From: Frateuria defendens
GTDB lineage: Bacteria; Pseudomonadota; Gammaproteobacteria; Xanthomonadales; Rhodanobacteraceae
NCBI RefSeq assembly: GCF_001182895.1
Contig: NZ_LFQR01000028.1
Span: 62,001 to 126,000 of the forward strand
Direction: 5' to 3'
Length of the DNA stretch: 64,000 nucleotides
Of the stretch, positions 17,400 through 25,917 are shown piece by piece. Both the position numbers and the translations under genes were made by a program. The notes below the pieces were generated by a model that saw only the letters and a program-made list of their open reading frames with translations, was not told where the DNA came from and made no database searches. Numbering within the stretch: the first letter of the stretch is position 1; every line of letters starts with the position of its first letter.

Positions 17400-18419
17400 A
17401 TGGTGACGATCAAGGACGTGGCGCGCGAAGCCGGCGTATCGGTGGCCTCCGTGTCGCGGGCGCTGAACGGCCACGGCGGGGTCACCGCCCAGACCCAGGC
17501 GCGCATCCGCGAGGTCGCTACCCGGCTGCGCTACGTGCCGCACGTCGCCGCGCGCAGCCTGATCACCCGCCGCACCCACACCGTCGGCACCCTGCTGCCG
17601 GACCTGCACGGCGAGTTCTTCTCCGAGCTGATCCGCGGCATCGACCTCGCCGCCCGCGCCCGCGGCCAGCACCTGCTGGTGTCCAGCTCGCACGACGACA
17701 CCGCCGAGGTGGCCGCCGTGCTGCAGGCCATGCAGGGCCGCGTCGACGGCCTGCTGGTGATGCTGCCGCAGGTGGACACCGCCTTCCTGCAGCAGAACCT
17801 GCCGATCGGCCTGCCGGTGGTGCTGATGAACACCGCCCACGACACGCCCGAGCACGCCTCGCTGGAAGTGGACAACTACGGCGGCGCCAGCCGGATGATG
17901 CAGCACCTGCTGGACATCGGCCGCCGCCGCATCGCCTTCGTGCAGGGCCCGGCCGGCAACCGCGACGTGGCCGAGCGCGAGCGCGCCTACCGCGACGCGC
18001 TGGTCCGCCGCCTGCCCGGCGCCGAGCCGATCGTGCTGCCGGGCGACTTCAGCGAGGCCTCCGGCTACGCCGCCGGCGAGCGCCTGCGCCGCCTCGACCC
18101 GCTGCCCGACGCCGTGTTCGCCGCCAACGACATGATGGCGATCGGCTGCATGGCGGCGCTGCGCGAGGCCGGCCTGCGCATCCCCGAGGACGTCGCCCTG
18201 GCCGGCTTCGACGACGTGCAGATGACCCGCTACGTCACGCCGGCGCTGACCACGGTGCGGGTGCACATCGCCCAGCTGGGCAGCGACGCGCTGGCCCTGC
18301 TGGACGCGCAAGTGGACGGCCAGCTGGCGCCCGCCGAGCGGCATCGGCAGATCCCCACCGAACTGGTGGTGCGCGCCTCCACCCGCGGCACCGACCACGC
18401 CGGCGCCGACCGGCGCTGA
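17400..18419 (+). CDS. LacI-family transcriptional regulator of the sugar-uptake locus
   Basis: A 339-residue regulator. The N-terminal helix-turn-helix and hinge are textbook: VTIKDVAREAGVSVASVSRA, then LRYVPHVAARSL. The periplasmic-binding-protein-like ligand domain follows from about residue 62 (VGTLLPDLHGEFFSELIRGI; AVFAANDMMAIGCMAALREAG; VALAGFDDVQMTRYVTPALTTVRV). It lies directly upstream of, and on the same strand as, a TonB receptor, a glucanase and a sugar ABC importer, so it most likely senses a sugar from that pathway. Gluconokinase at the far end of the locus makes gluconate-type sensing a second option. Two matching operator-like sites lie at 17353 and 19120. Confidence 0.93.
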   Translation: MVTIKDVAREAGVSVASVSRALNGHGGVTAQTQARIREVATRLRYVPHVAARSLITRRTHTVGTLLPDLHGEFFSELIRGIDLAARARGQHLLVSSSHDDTAEVAAVLQAMQGRVDGLLVMLPQVDTAFLQQNLPIGLPVVLMNTAHDTPEHASLEVDNYGGASRMMQHLLDIGRRRIAFVQGPAGNRDVAERERAYRDALVRRLPGAEPIVLPGDFSEASGYAAGERLRRLDPLPDAVFAANDMMAIGCMAALREAGLRIPEDVALAGFDDVQMTRYVTPALTTVRVHIAQLGSDALALLDAQVDGQLAPAERHRQIPTELVVRASTRGTDHAGADRR

Positions 18420-18543
18420 GCCGGAGCATTCCGCCGGACGCGCCGGGAGCGGCCGTCCGTTCCAACCGCAGCGATACGTGATGGATCGCTTGCACCACAA
18501 CCGGTAACACGCAGCTGATCACTTCGAGGGGAGGTGTCGGGTC

Positions 18544-21372
18544 ATGGCCCACAAACTATCCAGACAGATCGCCATCGCGCTGGCGGCCGGCCTGCTGGCC
18601 GGCGGCGGTGCGTTGCTGCCGGGCGCCGCCACGGCGCAGACCATCGTGGCCACCGTGCGCGGCCACATCAACGCGCCGCAGGGCCAGCTGCCCACCGAGG
18701 TGGTGGCCACCAACGTCGCCACCGGCTTCACCAACCGCGCGGCGGTGCGTCCCGACGGCAACTACACGATGATCGGGCTGACCCCGGGCAACTGGCGCAT
18801 CGAGGCCCGCGGCAACGGCGTCAGCGCCGAGCGCACGGTGACGGTGCAGGTGGGCCAGTCGCTCAACCTCAACCTGGATGTCGCGCCCGCCGCGACGCCG
18901 GCCGCCGCCACCACGCTCCAGGGCGTGACCGTGAACGCGGCAGCGCTGGTGGAGATGCGCACCTCCGAGGTGGCCGCCAACATCAGCCAGGCGCAGATCA
19001 ACACGCTGCCGCAGAACGAGCGCAACTTCCTCGACTTCGCCAAGCTGGTGCCGGGTGTGGTGGTCAACCGCGACCCCAACTTCAAGACCTTCTCGGCGGG
19101 TGGTCAATCGGCCGAGAATGTAAACGTTTTCATCGACGGTGCCAGCCTCAAGAACAACGTGCTCAAGGGCGGCATCGCGGGCCAGGATTCCACCCGCGGC
19201 AACCCCTTCTCGCAGGAGGCGGTGCAGGAATTCCGCGTGATGACGCAGAACTACAAGGCCGAGTACGAGCAGGCCGGCACCGCGATCATCAGCGCGATCA
19301 CCAAGTCCGGCACCAACGAGTTCCACGGCTCGGTCTACGACTATTTCCAGAACAAGTCGATGATCGCGCAGAACTCGTTCGACAAGAAAAACCATGTCGA
19401 GAAACCCGACTACCGCCGCGAGCAGCGCGGCTTCAGCCTGGGCGGCCCGATCCTCAAGGACACGTTGCAGTTCTTCGTGAACTACGAAGAGCGCAAGGAC
19501 GTGGGCAATAACTCGGTGAGCATCACCGACCCGCGCTTCTCGCAATACAGCGGCACCTTCTCCGCGCCGTTCCACGAGCGGGCCTTCTTCGGCAAGCTCA
19601 GCTGGCAGCCGAACCAGGACAACAACGTCGACCTGAGCCTCACCACCCGGCGCGACAACGAGGTGATCGGCTTTGGCGGCACCACGGCCTACACCGCGCG
19701 CAGCAACCGCAAGAACCGCGTCGACGACCTGCTGCTGAAGTGGCAGGCGCGCGGCGACGGCTGGACCAACGACCTGCTGCTCGACGCCGGCACTGCCAAG
19801 TGGAACCCCAGCGCGGCCGAGCCAAACCTGGTGCAGCAGGTGTACGAGAACAACGTGGCCATCATCGGTGGCGGCAACAACCTGCAGAACAAGGGCCAGG
19901 ACCAGCGCACGGTGCGCGACGACGTCACCCTCACCGGCCTCGACTGGCATGGCGAGCACACGGTGAAGTTCGGCGTGAAGTACGCCGCCTACGGCATCAC
20001 GGTGGAGCAGAACAACAACGCGGTGCCCTCGTTCGTCTACCAGGAAGGGCCGAGCTATCCGGGCGGCTTCGACATTCCCTACCGCGCGGTGTACTCGCCG
20101 TTCGGCGCCAACGCCAACCTGCACACCAACCAGCTGGGCCTCTACGGGCAGGACGACTGGGACGTGACCCAGCGCCTGCAGCTCAACCTCGGCCTGCGCT
20201 GGGACTACGAGACCAACGCGCTCAACAAGGACTACGTGACGCCGCAGATCCAGTACCCGACGCTGCAATACCTCGGCCTGCAGAACTACATCAGCACCGG
20301 CCACCAGCGCGACGGCTACAAGGGGGCGATCCAGCCGCGCCTGGGCTTCTCGCTGGACGTGAGTAAGGACGGCGATCAGAGCACCACGATCTTCGGCGGC
20401 GCCGGCCGCTACTTCGACCGCACGCCGTTCGACTGGATCAGCCAGGAGGCGCTGCATGCAGCGGTGCCGAACTACAGCTTCCGCTTCAGCCCGGCTGACG
20501 CCAACGGCAACCCAACCTTGCCCAACACCATCGCCTGGAACCCGAGTTACCTGTCCAAGGCCGGCCTGGATGCGCTGCTGGCCAGCGGCCAGGCCGGGCT
20601 CGGCACCGAGATCGACGTGGTCAACAACCACACACGGCCGCCGCACACCGACCAGTTCAGCCTGGGCGTGCGCCAGGTGCTGGGCGACTGGACCGGCTCG
20701 CTGACCCTTGCCCGCGTGCTCGGCTACGACCAGTTCACCTGGGTGTGGAACCGCGAGGTGGTCCCGGGCTTCGTCACCGCCCTGCCGCCGGGCAGCCCGT
20801 ACAACGTGGTGCTGCACAACGCGTACAAGAAGACCCAGTCGAGCAGCGTGCTGGTCAGCCTCGACAAGCCCTACACCAGGGACTCCGGCTGGGGCCTGGG
20901 CCTGGCCTACACCTACCAGCGGGCCCGCCAGCAAGGCAACGACAACTACTCGCTCGATTACGTCAGCCCGGCCGGCTACCCCGCCGGCAACGTGGGCGAG
21001 AAGCATCACCTGGTGGTCAACGGCATCGTGAAGGGCCCGTGGGACACCCGCCTCACCGGCATCTTCACCTACGGCTCGGGCCTGCCGTACGACGTGTTCA
21101 AGTTCACCGGCACCTGCGACTACAACTGCGGCTTCTACCACAACGGCAAGTACGGCCAGAAGTACGTGAACCTGGACCTGTCGGTGGCCAAGGACTTCCG
21201 TTGGGGCGAGAGCCAGGCACTGGAGCTGCGCTTGGACGTGATGAACGTGTTCAACCGCGACGTCGACAACGCCTACGACGGCAACTTCTACAGCTCGACC
21301 TTTGGCAAGGCGACCGGCGCGGATCCGAACCAGAGCCGCCGCTTCCAGATCGGCGCACGCTACTCGTTCTGA
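18544..21372 (+). CDS. TonB-dependent outer membrane receptor with carboxypeptidase-like N-terminal domain
   Basis: A 942-residue outer membrane transporter. The start is fixed by GAGGGGAGGT at 18526-18535, 8 bases upstream. A signal peptide (to about residue 33, ending ATAQT) is followed by a carboxypeptidase-regulatory-like beta domain (about 34-115, VVATNVATGFTNRAAVRPDG), a plug (about 125-240, INTLPQNERNFLDFAKLVPG) and a 22-strand-type barrel ending in phenylalanine (RFQIGARYSF). This architecture is typical of glycan-oligomer receptors in Xanthomonadales and Bacteroidetes. Position between a LacI regulator and a GH144-like enzyme points to import of a glucan or its fragments. Codons at 19115-19135 are AT-rich and coincide with an operator-like site. 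Confidence 0.93.
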   Translation: MAHKLSRQIAIALAAGLLAGGGALLPGAATAQTIVATVRGHINAPQGQLPTEVVATNVATGFTNRAAVRPDGNYTMIGLTPGNWRIEARGNGVSAERTVTVQVGQSLNLNLDVAPAATPAAATTLQGVTVNAAALVEMRTSEVAANISQAQINTLPQNERNFLDFAKLVPGVVVNRDPNFKTFSAGGQSAENVNVFIDGASLKNNVLKGGIAGQDSTRGNPFSQEAVQEFRVMTQNYKAEYEQAGTAIISAITKSGTNEFHGSVYDYFQNKSMIAQNSFDKKNHVEKPDYRREQRGFSLGGPILKDTLQFFVNYEERKDVGNNSVSITDPRFSQYSGTFSAPFHERAFFGKLSWQPNQDNNVDLSLTTRRDNEVIGFGGTTAYTARSNRKNRVDDLLLKWQARGDGWTNDLLLDAGTAKWNPSAAEPNLVQQVYENNVAIIGGGNNLQNKGQDQRTVRDDVTLTGLDWHGEHTVKFGVKYAAYGITVEQNNNAVPSFVYQEGPSYPGGFDIPYRAVYSPFGANANLHTNQLGLYGQDDWDVTQRLQLNLGLRWDYETNALNKDYVTPQIQYPTLQYLGLQNYISTGHQRDGYKGAIQPRLGFSLDVSKDGDQSTTIFGGAGRYFDRTPFDWISQEALHAAVPNYSFRFSPADANGNPTLPNTIAWNPSYLSKAGLDALLASGQAGLGTEIDVVNNHTRPPHTDQFSLGVRQVLGDWTGSLTLARVLGYDQFTWVWNREVVPGFVTALPPGSPYNVVLHNAYKKTQSSSVLVSLDKPYTRDSGWGLGLAYTYQRARQQGNDNYSLDYVSPAGYPAGNVGEKHHLVVNGIVKGPWDTRLTGIFTYGSGLPYDVFKFTGTCDYNCGFYHNGKYGQKYVNLDLSVAKDFRWGESQALELRLDVMNVFNRDVDNAYDGNFYSSTFGKATGADPNQSRRFQIGARYSF
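19118..19133. promoter_or_regulatory. Operator-like palindrome inside the TonB receptor gene
   Basis: ATGTAAAC|GTTTTCAT is a 16-bp palindrome with one mismatch and a central CG, as in LacI-family operators. It contains the 12-mer found in inverted orientation at 17353-17364. It encodes part of the conserved NVNVFIDG plug segment but uses AAT, GTA and GTT codons that are rare in this GC-rich gene, suggesting the bases are held by more than the protein. Confidence 0.5.
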
Positions 21373-21387
21373 GGCGATCCACCAGGA

Positions 21388-21415
21388 GCCGTCCGCCGGT
21401 GGATCGGCGGACGGC
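21388..21415 (+). promoter_or_regulatory. Strong intercistronic hairpin between receptor and glucanase genes
   Basis: GCCGTCCGCCG and CGGCGGACGGC form a perfect 11-bp stem around a GTGGAT loop, 16 bases after the receptor stop. No T-run follows directly, so it is not a classical terminator. It may stabilise the receptor message or attenuate read-through into the downstream enzyme and importer genes. Confidence 0.6.
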
Positions 21416-21490
21416 CAGCCGTCTATACAGCTTTTCTGCGGAGGAGCGTGCCGGACGATGACCGAATGCTTGAGACCGCAAGGCGGCACG

Positions 21491-22933
21491 ATGATGAAGA
21501 CCCCGGCAACACCCCGCTGGCTCGCTCCGCTGCTGGGCGCGCTGCTGGCCCTGGCCCAGCCCGCCCTCGCGCGGCCCGCCGCCGGGCCCCGGGCTCCCCC
21601 GCTGATCGAAGACCTCGAACGGCGCACCTTCGATTGGTTCTGGGACAGCGCCAACCCTGCCAACGGGCTGGTGCCCGACCACTACCCGTTCAGGGACAGC
21701 TTCGCCAGCATCGCCGCGGTGGGTTTCGGCCTCACCGCCTACGGCATCGGCGTGGAGCGTGGCTACGTCACGCGCGAGCAGGCGGCGGCGCGCACGCTGG
21801 CCGCGCTGCGCTTCTTCCGCGACGCGCCGCAGAACGACACGGAAGACGACGCCACTGGCTTCCACGGCTTCTACTACCACTTTCTCGACATGCAGCACGG
21901 CAAGCGCGAGGCGCGCTGGGTAGAGCTTTCCAGCGTGGACACGGCGCTGCTGATGGGCGGCGTGCTGTTCGCGCAGTCCTACTACGACCGCGACACCGCC
22001 GAGGAGCGCGAGATCCGCGCCCTGGCCGACCGCCTCTACCGCGCGGTGGAGTGGCCGTGGATGCAGGCGCGCCCGCCGCGGCTCAGCATGGGCTGGACGC
22101 CGGGCGGGCGATTCATCCCACACGACTGGGAGGGCTACAACGAGGGCATGCTGATCTACGTGCTCGCGCTCGGCTCGCCCACCTACCCGATCGGCGCCGA
22201 GGCGTGGGATGCCTGGACGTCCACCTACGGTCGCCAGTGGGGCGAGTTCCACGGCCAGACCCTGCTCAATTTCGCGCCGCTGTTCGGCCACCAATACAGC
22301 CATGCGTGGATCGACTTCCGCGGCATCCGCGACGCCTGGAACCGCGACAAGGGCCTGGACTACTTCGAGAACAGCCGCCGCGCCACCTACGCCCAGCGCG
22401 CCTACGCCATCGCCAACCCCGGCGGCTGGACCGGCTACGGCGAGAACGTGTGGGGCCTCACCGCCTGCAACGGGCCGGGTGGCTTCGTGGTGGAGAGCGG
22501 CGGGCGCGAGCGCGCCTTCCGGGGCTACACCGCGCGCGGCGCGGGGCGCGACTACGTGTCCGACGACGGCACCCTCGCGCCCACCGCGGCCGGCGGCTCG
22601 ATCGCCTTCGCGCCGGAGATCGTGCTCCCCGCGCTGGCGGAGATGAAGCGCCGCTACGGCGCGCACATCTACGATCGCTACGGCTTCGTCGACGCCTTCA
22701 ACCCGAGCTTCCACACCCGCATCGAGCTTCGCACCGGCAAGCTGGTGCCGGCGCTGGGCTGGGTCGACACCGAGCAGTTGGGCATTGACCAGGGGCCGAT
22801 CCTGCTGATGATCGAGAACTGGCGCAGCGGCTTGGTGTGGAAAGTGATGAAGAAGAACCCGTACATCCGCCGCGGCCTGGAGCGCGCGGGCTTCGAGGGC
22901 GGCTGGCTCGGCGAGGCGGCGGCGGCCCGATGA
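21491..22933 (+). CDS. Secreted GH144-type glucanase (glucoamylase-like family, COG5368)
   Basis: A 480-residue exported enzyme. The ATG at 21491 gives a clean signal peptide (MMKTPATPRWLAPLLGALLA, cleavage near ALA-RPA). The mature part matches the glucoamylase-like family now classed as GH144: LERRTFDWFWDSANPANGLV at the start, ATGFHGFYYHFLDM, ELSSVDTALLMGGVLFAQ, the acidic HDWEGYNEGMLIYVLALGSP expected to hold catalytic glutamates, FAPLFGHQYSHAWIDFRG, and LGIDQGPILLMIENWRSGLV at the end. Characterised GH144 enzymes are endo-beta-1,2-glucanases, so a beta-1,2-glucan or its oligomers is the likely substrate. The stop overlaps the binding-protein start (ATGA), so the glycan steps are coupled to uptake. 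Confidence 0.85.
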   Translation: MMKTPATPRWLAPLLGALLALAQPALARPAAGPRAPPLIEDLERRTFDWFWDSANPANGLVPDHYPFRDSFASIAAVGFGLTAYGIGVERGYVTREQAAARTLAALRFFRDAPQNDTEDDATGFHGFYYHFLDMQHGKREARWVELSSVDTALLMGGVLFAQSYYDRDTAEEREIRALADRLYRAVEWPWMQARPPRLSMGWTPGGRFIPHDWEGYNEGMLIYVLALGSPTYPIGAEAWDAWTSTYGRQWGEFHGQTLLNFAPLFGHQYSHAWIDFRGIRDAWNRDKGLDYFENSRRATYAQRAYAIANPGGWTGYGENVWGLTACNGPGGFVVESGGRERAFRGYTARGAGRDYVSDDGTLAPTAAGGSIAFAPEIVLPALAEMKRRYGAHIYDRYGFVDAFNPSFHTRIELRTGKLVPALGWVDTEQLGIDQGPILLMIENWRSGLVWKVMKKNPYIRRGLERAGFEGGWLGEAAAAR

Positions 22934-24222
22934 GCGGGGCACACGGCATCGCGGCACGCTGGCGGGCCGCATTGCTGGCCGGCGGCCTCGCCCTGCTCGG
23001 TGGCTGCGCCAGGGAAGACGAGACGCAAGTGCTCAGCTTCTGGGCCATCGGCCGCGAAGGCGAGGCGGTGGCGAAGCTGCTGCCCGACTTCGAGCGCGAG
23101 CACCCGGGCCTGCGCGTGAGGCTGCAGCAGCTGCCGCTCACCGCCGCCCACCAGAAGCTGCTCACCGCCTTCGCCGGCGGCTCCACGCCCGACGTGAGCC
23201 AGCTCGGCAACACCTGGATCCCGGAACTGGTGGCGCTGGATGCGCTGGAACCCTTGCAGGCGCGCGTGGACGCCTCGCCCGAAGTGCGCGAGGCGGACTA
23301 CTTCCCCGCCATCTGGGCCACCAACCGGCTCGGCGGCACGCTGTACGGCGTGCCGTGGTACGTGGACACGCGCCTGCTCTTCTACCGCGCCGACCTGCTG
23401 CGCGCCGCCGGCTTCGCCGCGCCGCCGCGCGACTGGGCGCAATGGCGCGCCATGCTGGCCGCGCTCAGCCATCCCGAGCGGCATGTGTTCGGCGCGCTGC
23501 TGCCCACCAACGAATACGAGCAGCTGCTCTCGCTGGCGCTGGAGCAGGACGAGCCGCTGCTGCGCGAAGGCGACCGCTACGGCAATTTCCGCAGCGCCGG
23601 CTTCAGGCGCGCCCTCGCCTTCTACGTGGACACCTTCCGCCTGCGCCAGGCGCCGCCGATCACCAACGTGGAGGCCGGCAACCCGTGGGTCGAGTTCGGC
23701 CGCGGCGTGTACGCCTTCTACGTCTCCGGGCCGTGGAACATCGGCGAGTTCCGCCAGCGCCTGCCGGCGGCGGAGCAGGACCGCTGGAGCACCGCGCCGC
23801 TGCCCGGGCCGCAGGGCCCCGGCGCGGGGATGGCCGGCGGCTCCAGCCTGGTGGTCTTCCGCGCCTCGCGGCACAAGCGGGCCGCTTGGCAGCTGATCGA
23901 GTTCCTCTCGCGCCCGGCCATGCAGCAGCGCCTCTACGCCCTGCTCGGCGACATGCCGGCGCGCCGCAGTGTCTGGAACAGCGCCGCGCTGCGGGGCGAT
24001 GCGAAGGTGCAGGCCTTCCGCGCCCAGCTCGAGCGCGTGAAGCCCACGCCGGCGGTGCCCGAGTGGGAGCGCATCGCCACCGAGATGCAGCTGGTCGCCG
24101 CCGAGGCGGTGGCCGGCCGGCTCGACGTCGACCAGGCCGCGGCCGAGATCGACCGCCGCGCCGACGCCATCCTCGCCAAGCGCCGCTGGGTGCTCGACCA
24201 CGTGGGGAGCCGGGCGCCATGA
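22930..24222 (+). CDS. ABC sugar importer, extracellular solute-binding lipoprotein (family 1)
   Basis: A 430-residue binding protein overlapping the glucanase stop by four bases. The signal peptide ends in the lipobox LLGGC. The family-1 fold is shown by VLSFWAIGREGEAVAKLLPD, the hinge-region LPLTAAHQKLLTAFAGGSTP, GVPWYVDTRLLFYRADLLRA, GVYAFYVSGPWNIGEFRQRL and AGGSSLVVFRASRHKRAAWQ. This group binds di- and oligosaccharides. As a lipoprotein in a Gram-negative cell it should be anchored in the periplasmic face. Together with the two permeases downstream it makes an importer for what the TonB receptor brings in. Confidence 0.92.
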   Translation: MSGAHGIAARWRAALLAGGLALLGGCAREDETQVLSFWAIGREGEAVAKLLPDFEREHPGLRVRLQQLPLTAAHQKLLTAFAGGSTPDVSQLGNTWIPELVALDALEPLQARVDASPEVREADYFPAIWATNRLGGTLYGVPWYVDTRLLFYRADLLRAAGFAAPPRDWAQWRAMLAALSHPERHVFGALLPTNEYEQLLSLALEQDEPLLREGDRYGNFRSAGFRRALAFYVDTFRLRQAPPITNVEAGNPWVEFGRGVYAFYVSGPWNIGEFRQRLPAAEQDRWSTAPLPGPQGPGAGMAGGSSLVVFRASRHKRAAWQLIEFLSRPAMQQRLYALLGDMPARRSVWNSAALRGDAKVQAFRAQLERVKPTPAVPEWERIATEMQLVAAEAVAGRLDVDQAAAEIDRRADAILAKRRWVLDHVGSRAP

Positions 24223-25097
24223 ACACACAGCGCGTCGCCTGGCTGTTCCTCGCCCCGGCCCTGCTGGTGCTGGGCCTGTTCTTCCTGCTGCCGGTGGCGG
24301 CCGCGTTCGTGCTCAGCCTCACCGACTACGACCTCTACGCGCTGGCCGACCTGCGCCACCTGCGCTTCGTGGCGCTGGGCAACTACTGGGAGCTGCTGCA
24401 CCGGCCGCTGTTCTGGTCGGCACTGGGGCACACCTTCTACTTCGTGATCGTGGGCGTGCCGCTGTCGCTCGCCGCCTCGCTCGGCGCCGCGCTGCTGCTC
24501 AACTCGCCGCTGGCGCGCATGCAGGCCTTCTTCCGCACCGCGCTGTTCGCGCCGGTGGTGACCACGGTAGTGGCGGTGGCGGTGATCTGGCGCTACCTGT
24601 TCAACACCAAGTACGGGCTGGTCAACTACGCGCTGCAGGCGCTCGGTCTGCACCCGGTGGACTGGCTGGGCGACCCGCACTGGGCGATGCCCACCATCAT
24701 CCTGTTCGCGGTGTGGAAGAACTTCGGCTACAACATGATCATCCTGCTCGCCGGCCTGCAGGCCATCCCGCCGGACCTCTACGAGGCCGCGCGCATCGAC
24801 GGCGCCTCGCTGGCGCGCCAGTTCTGGCACATCACCCTGCCGATGCTGCGGCCCACGCTGACCATGGTGGGCATCCTCACCGTGGCCGGCTACTTCCAGC
24901 TGTTCGCCGAGCCCTACGTGATCACCGAGGGCGGCCCGCTGCAGAGCACGGTGAGCGCGCTGTTCCTGATGTACGAGGAAGGCTTCAAGTGGTGGAACCT
25001 GGGCGCCGCCTCGGCGGTGGCCTTCCTGCTGTTCGTGGTGATGTTCGCGGTGACCGGCGTGCTGCTGCGGCTGGCGCGGCGCGGGGGCGAGGCATGA
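24219..25097 (+). CDS. ABC sugar importer permease, MalF/UgpA type
   Basis: A 292-residue inner membrane permease overlapping the preceding gene (ATGA). Six hydrophobic helices are evident, starting AWLFLAPALLVLGLFFLLPV. The ATPase-contacting EAA loop is EAARIDGASLARQFWHITLP, followed by LRPTLTMVGILTVAGYFQLF. It pairs with the MalG-type permease immediately downstream. No ATPase gene accompanies the operon. Confidence 0.94.
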   Translation: MNTQRVAWLFLAPALLVLGLFFLLPVAAAFVLSLTDYDLYALADLRHLRFVALGNYWELLHRPLFWSALGHTFYFVIVGVPLSLAASLGAALLLNSPLARMQAFFRTALFAPVVTTVVAVAVIWRYLFNTKYGLVNYALQALGLHPVDWLGDPHWAMPTIILFAVWKNFGYNMIILLAGLQAIPPDLYEAARIDGASLARQFWHITLPMLRPTLTMVGILTVAGYFQLFAEPYVITEGGPLQSTVSALFLMYEEGFKWWNLGAASAVAFLLFVVMFAVTGVLLRLARRGGEA

Positions 25098-25915
25098 GCC
25101 CGCGGCTGGCCAAGGCCCTGGTCAACGGCCTGCTGCTCGGCGGCGCGGCGGTGGCGTTGTTCCCGCTGCTGTGGATGCTGTCGGTGTCGTTCATGGCGCC
25201 CGGCACGGCCAGCGCGCTGCCGCCGCCGCTGCTGCCCGGGCAGGCCACGCTGGAGAACTACCGCACGCTGTTCGTGCGCGTCGGCATGGGGCGCTACCTC
25301 GCCAACAGCCTGCTGGTGTCCAGTGCGATCACCTTGCTCGCGCTGGCCTGCAACATGATGGCCGGCTACGCCTTCGCCAAGCTGCGCTTCGGCGGCCGCG
25401 AGCGGCTGTTCCAGGCATTGGTCGGCGCGCTGGTGATCCCGGCGCAGGTGGCGATGCTGCCCCTGTTCCTGCTGCTCAAGTACATCGGCCTGGTGAACAG
25501 TTTCGCCGGCGTGATCGTACCGGCGATGGCGACCATCTTCGGCGTCTACCTCGTGCGCCAGTACGCGCGCGGCATCCCCGACGAGCTGCTGGAGGCGGCG
25601 CGCATCGACGGTGCGGGCGAGTGGCGCATCTTCGCCGGCATCGTGCTGCCGCTGCTGAAACCCATCATGGTGACGCTGGCGATCTTCACCTTCCTCGCCG
25701 CGTGGAACGACTTCATGTGGCCGCTGATCGTGCTGACCGGGCAGGAGCACTACACGCTGCCGATCGGCCTGGCTTCGCTGGCGCGCGAGCACGCGCAGGA
25801 CACCGAGCTGATGATGGCGGGTTCCGTGGTGACGGTGCTGCCGGTGCTGGGGCTGTTCCTCGCCATGCAGCGCTATTACCTGCAAGGGCTGCTGCTCGGC
25901 AGCGTGAAGGGCTAG
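25094..25915 (+). CDS. ABC sugar importer permease, MalG/UgpE type
   Basis: A 273-residue permease starting four bases before the end of the MalF-type gene. Helices begin with NGLLLGGAAVALFPLLWMLS. The conserved FLAAWNDFMWPLIVL and the EAA loop EAARIDGAGEWRIFAGIVLP are both present. The end LQGLLLGSVKG matches the usual C-terminus of this family (QGLTAGAVKG type). The next gene starts within 3 bases of its stop. Confidence 0.94.
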   Translation: MSPRLAKALVNGLLLGGAAVALFPLLWMLSVSFMAPGTASALPPPLLPGQATLENYRTLFVRVGMGRYLANSLLVSSAITLLALACNMMAGYAFAKLRFGGRERLFQALVGALVIPAQVAMLPLFLLLKYIGLVNSFAGVIVPAMATIFGVYLVRQYARGIPDELLEAARIDGAGEWRIFAGIVLPLLKPIMVTLAIFTFLAAWNDFMWPLIVLTGQEHYTLPIGLASLAREHAQDTELMMAGSVVTVLPVLGLFLAMQRYYLQGLLLGSVKG

Positions 25916-25917
25916 CG

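Noticed and set aside
18556-21663. 1035-codon antisense frame over the TonB receptor gene
   Set aside because: It mirrors a clear receptor gene, has no recognisable domain and shows the codon pattern of a shadow frame.
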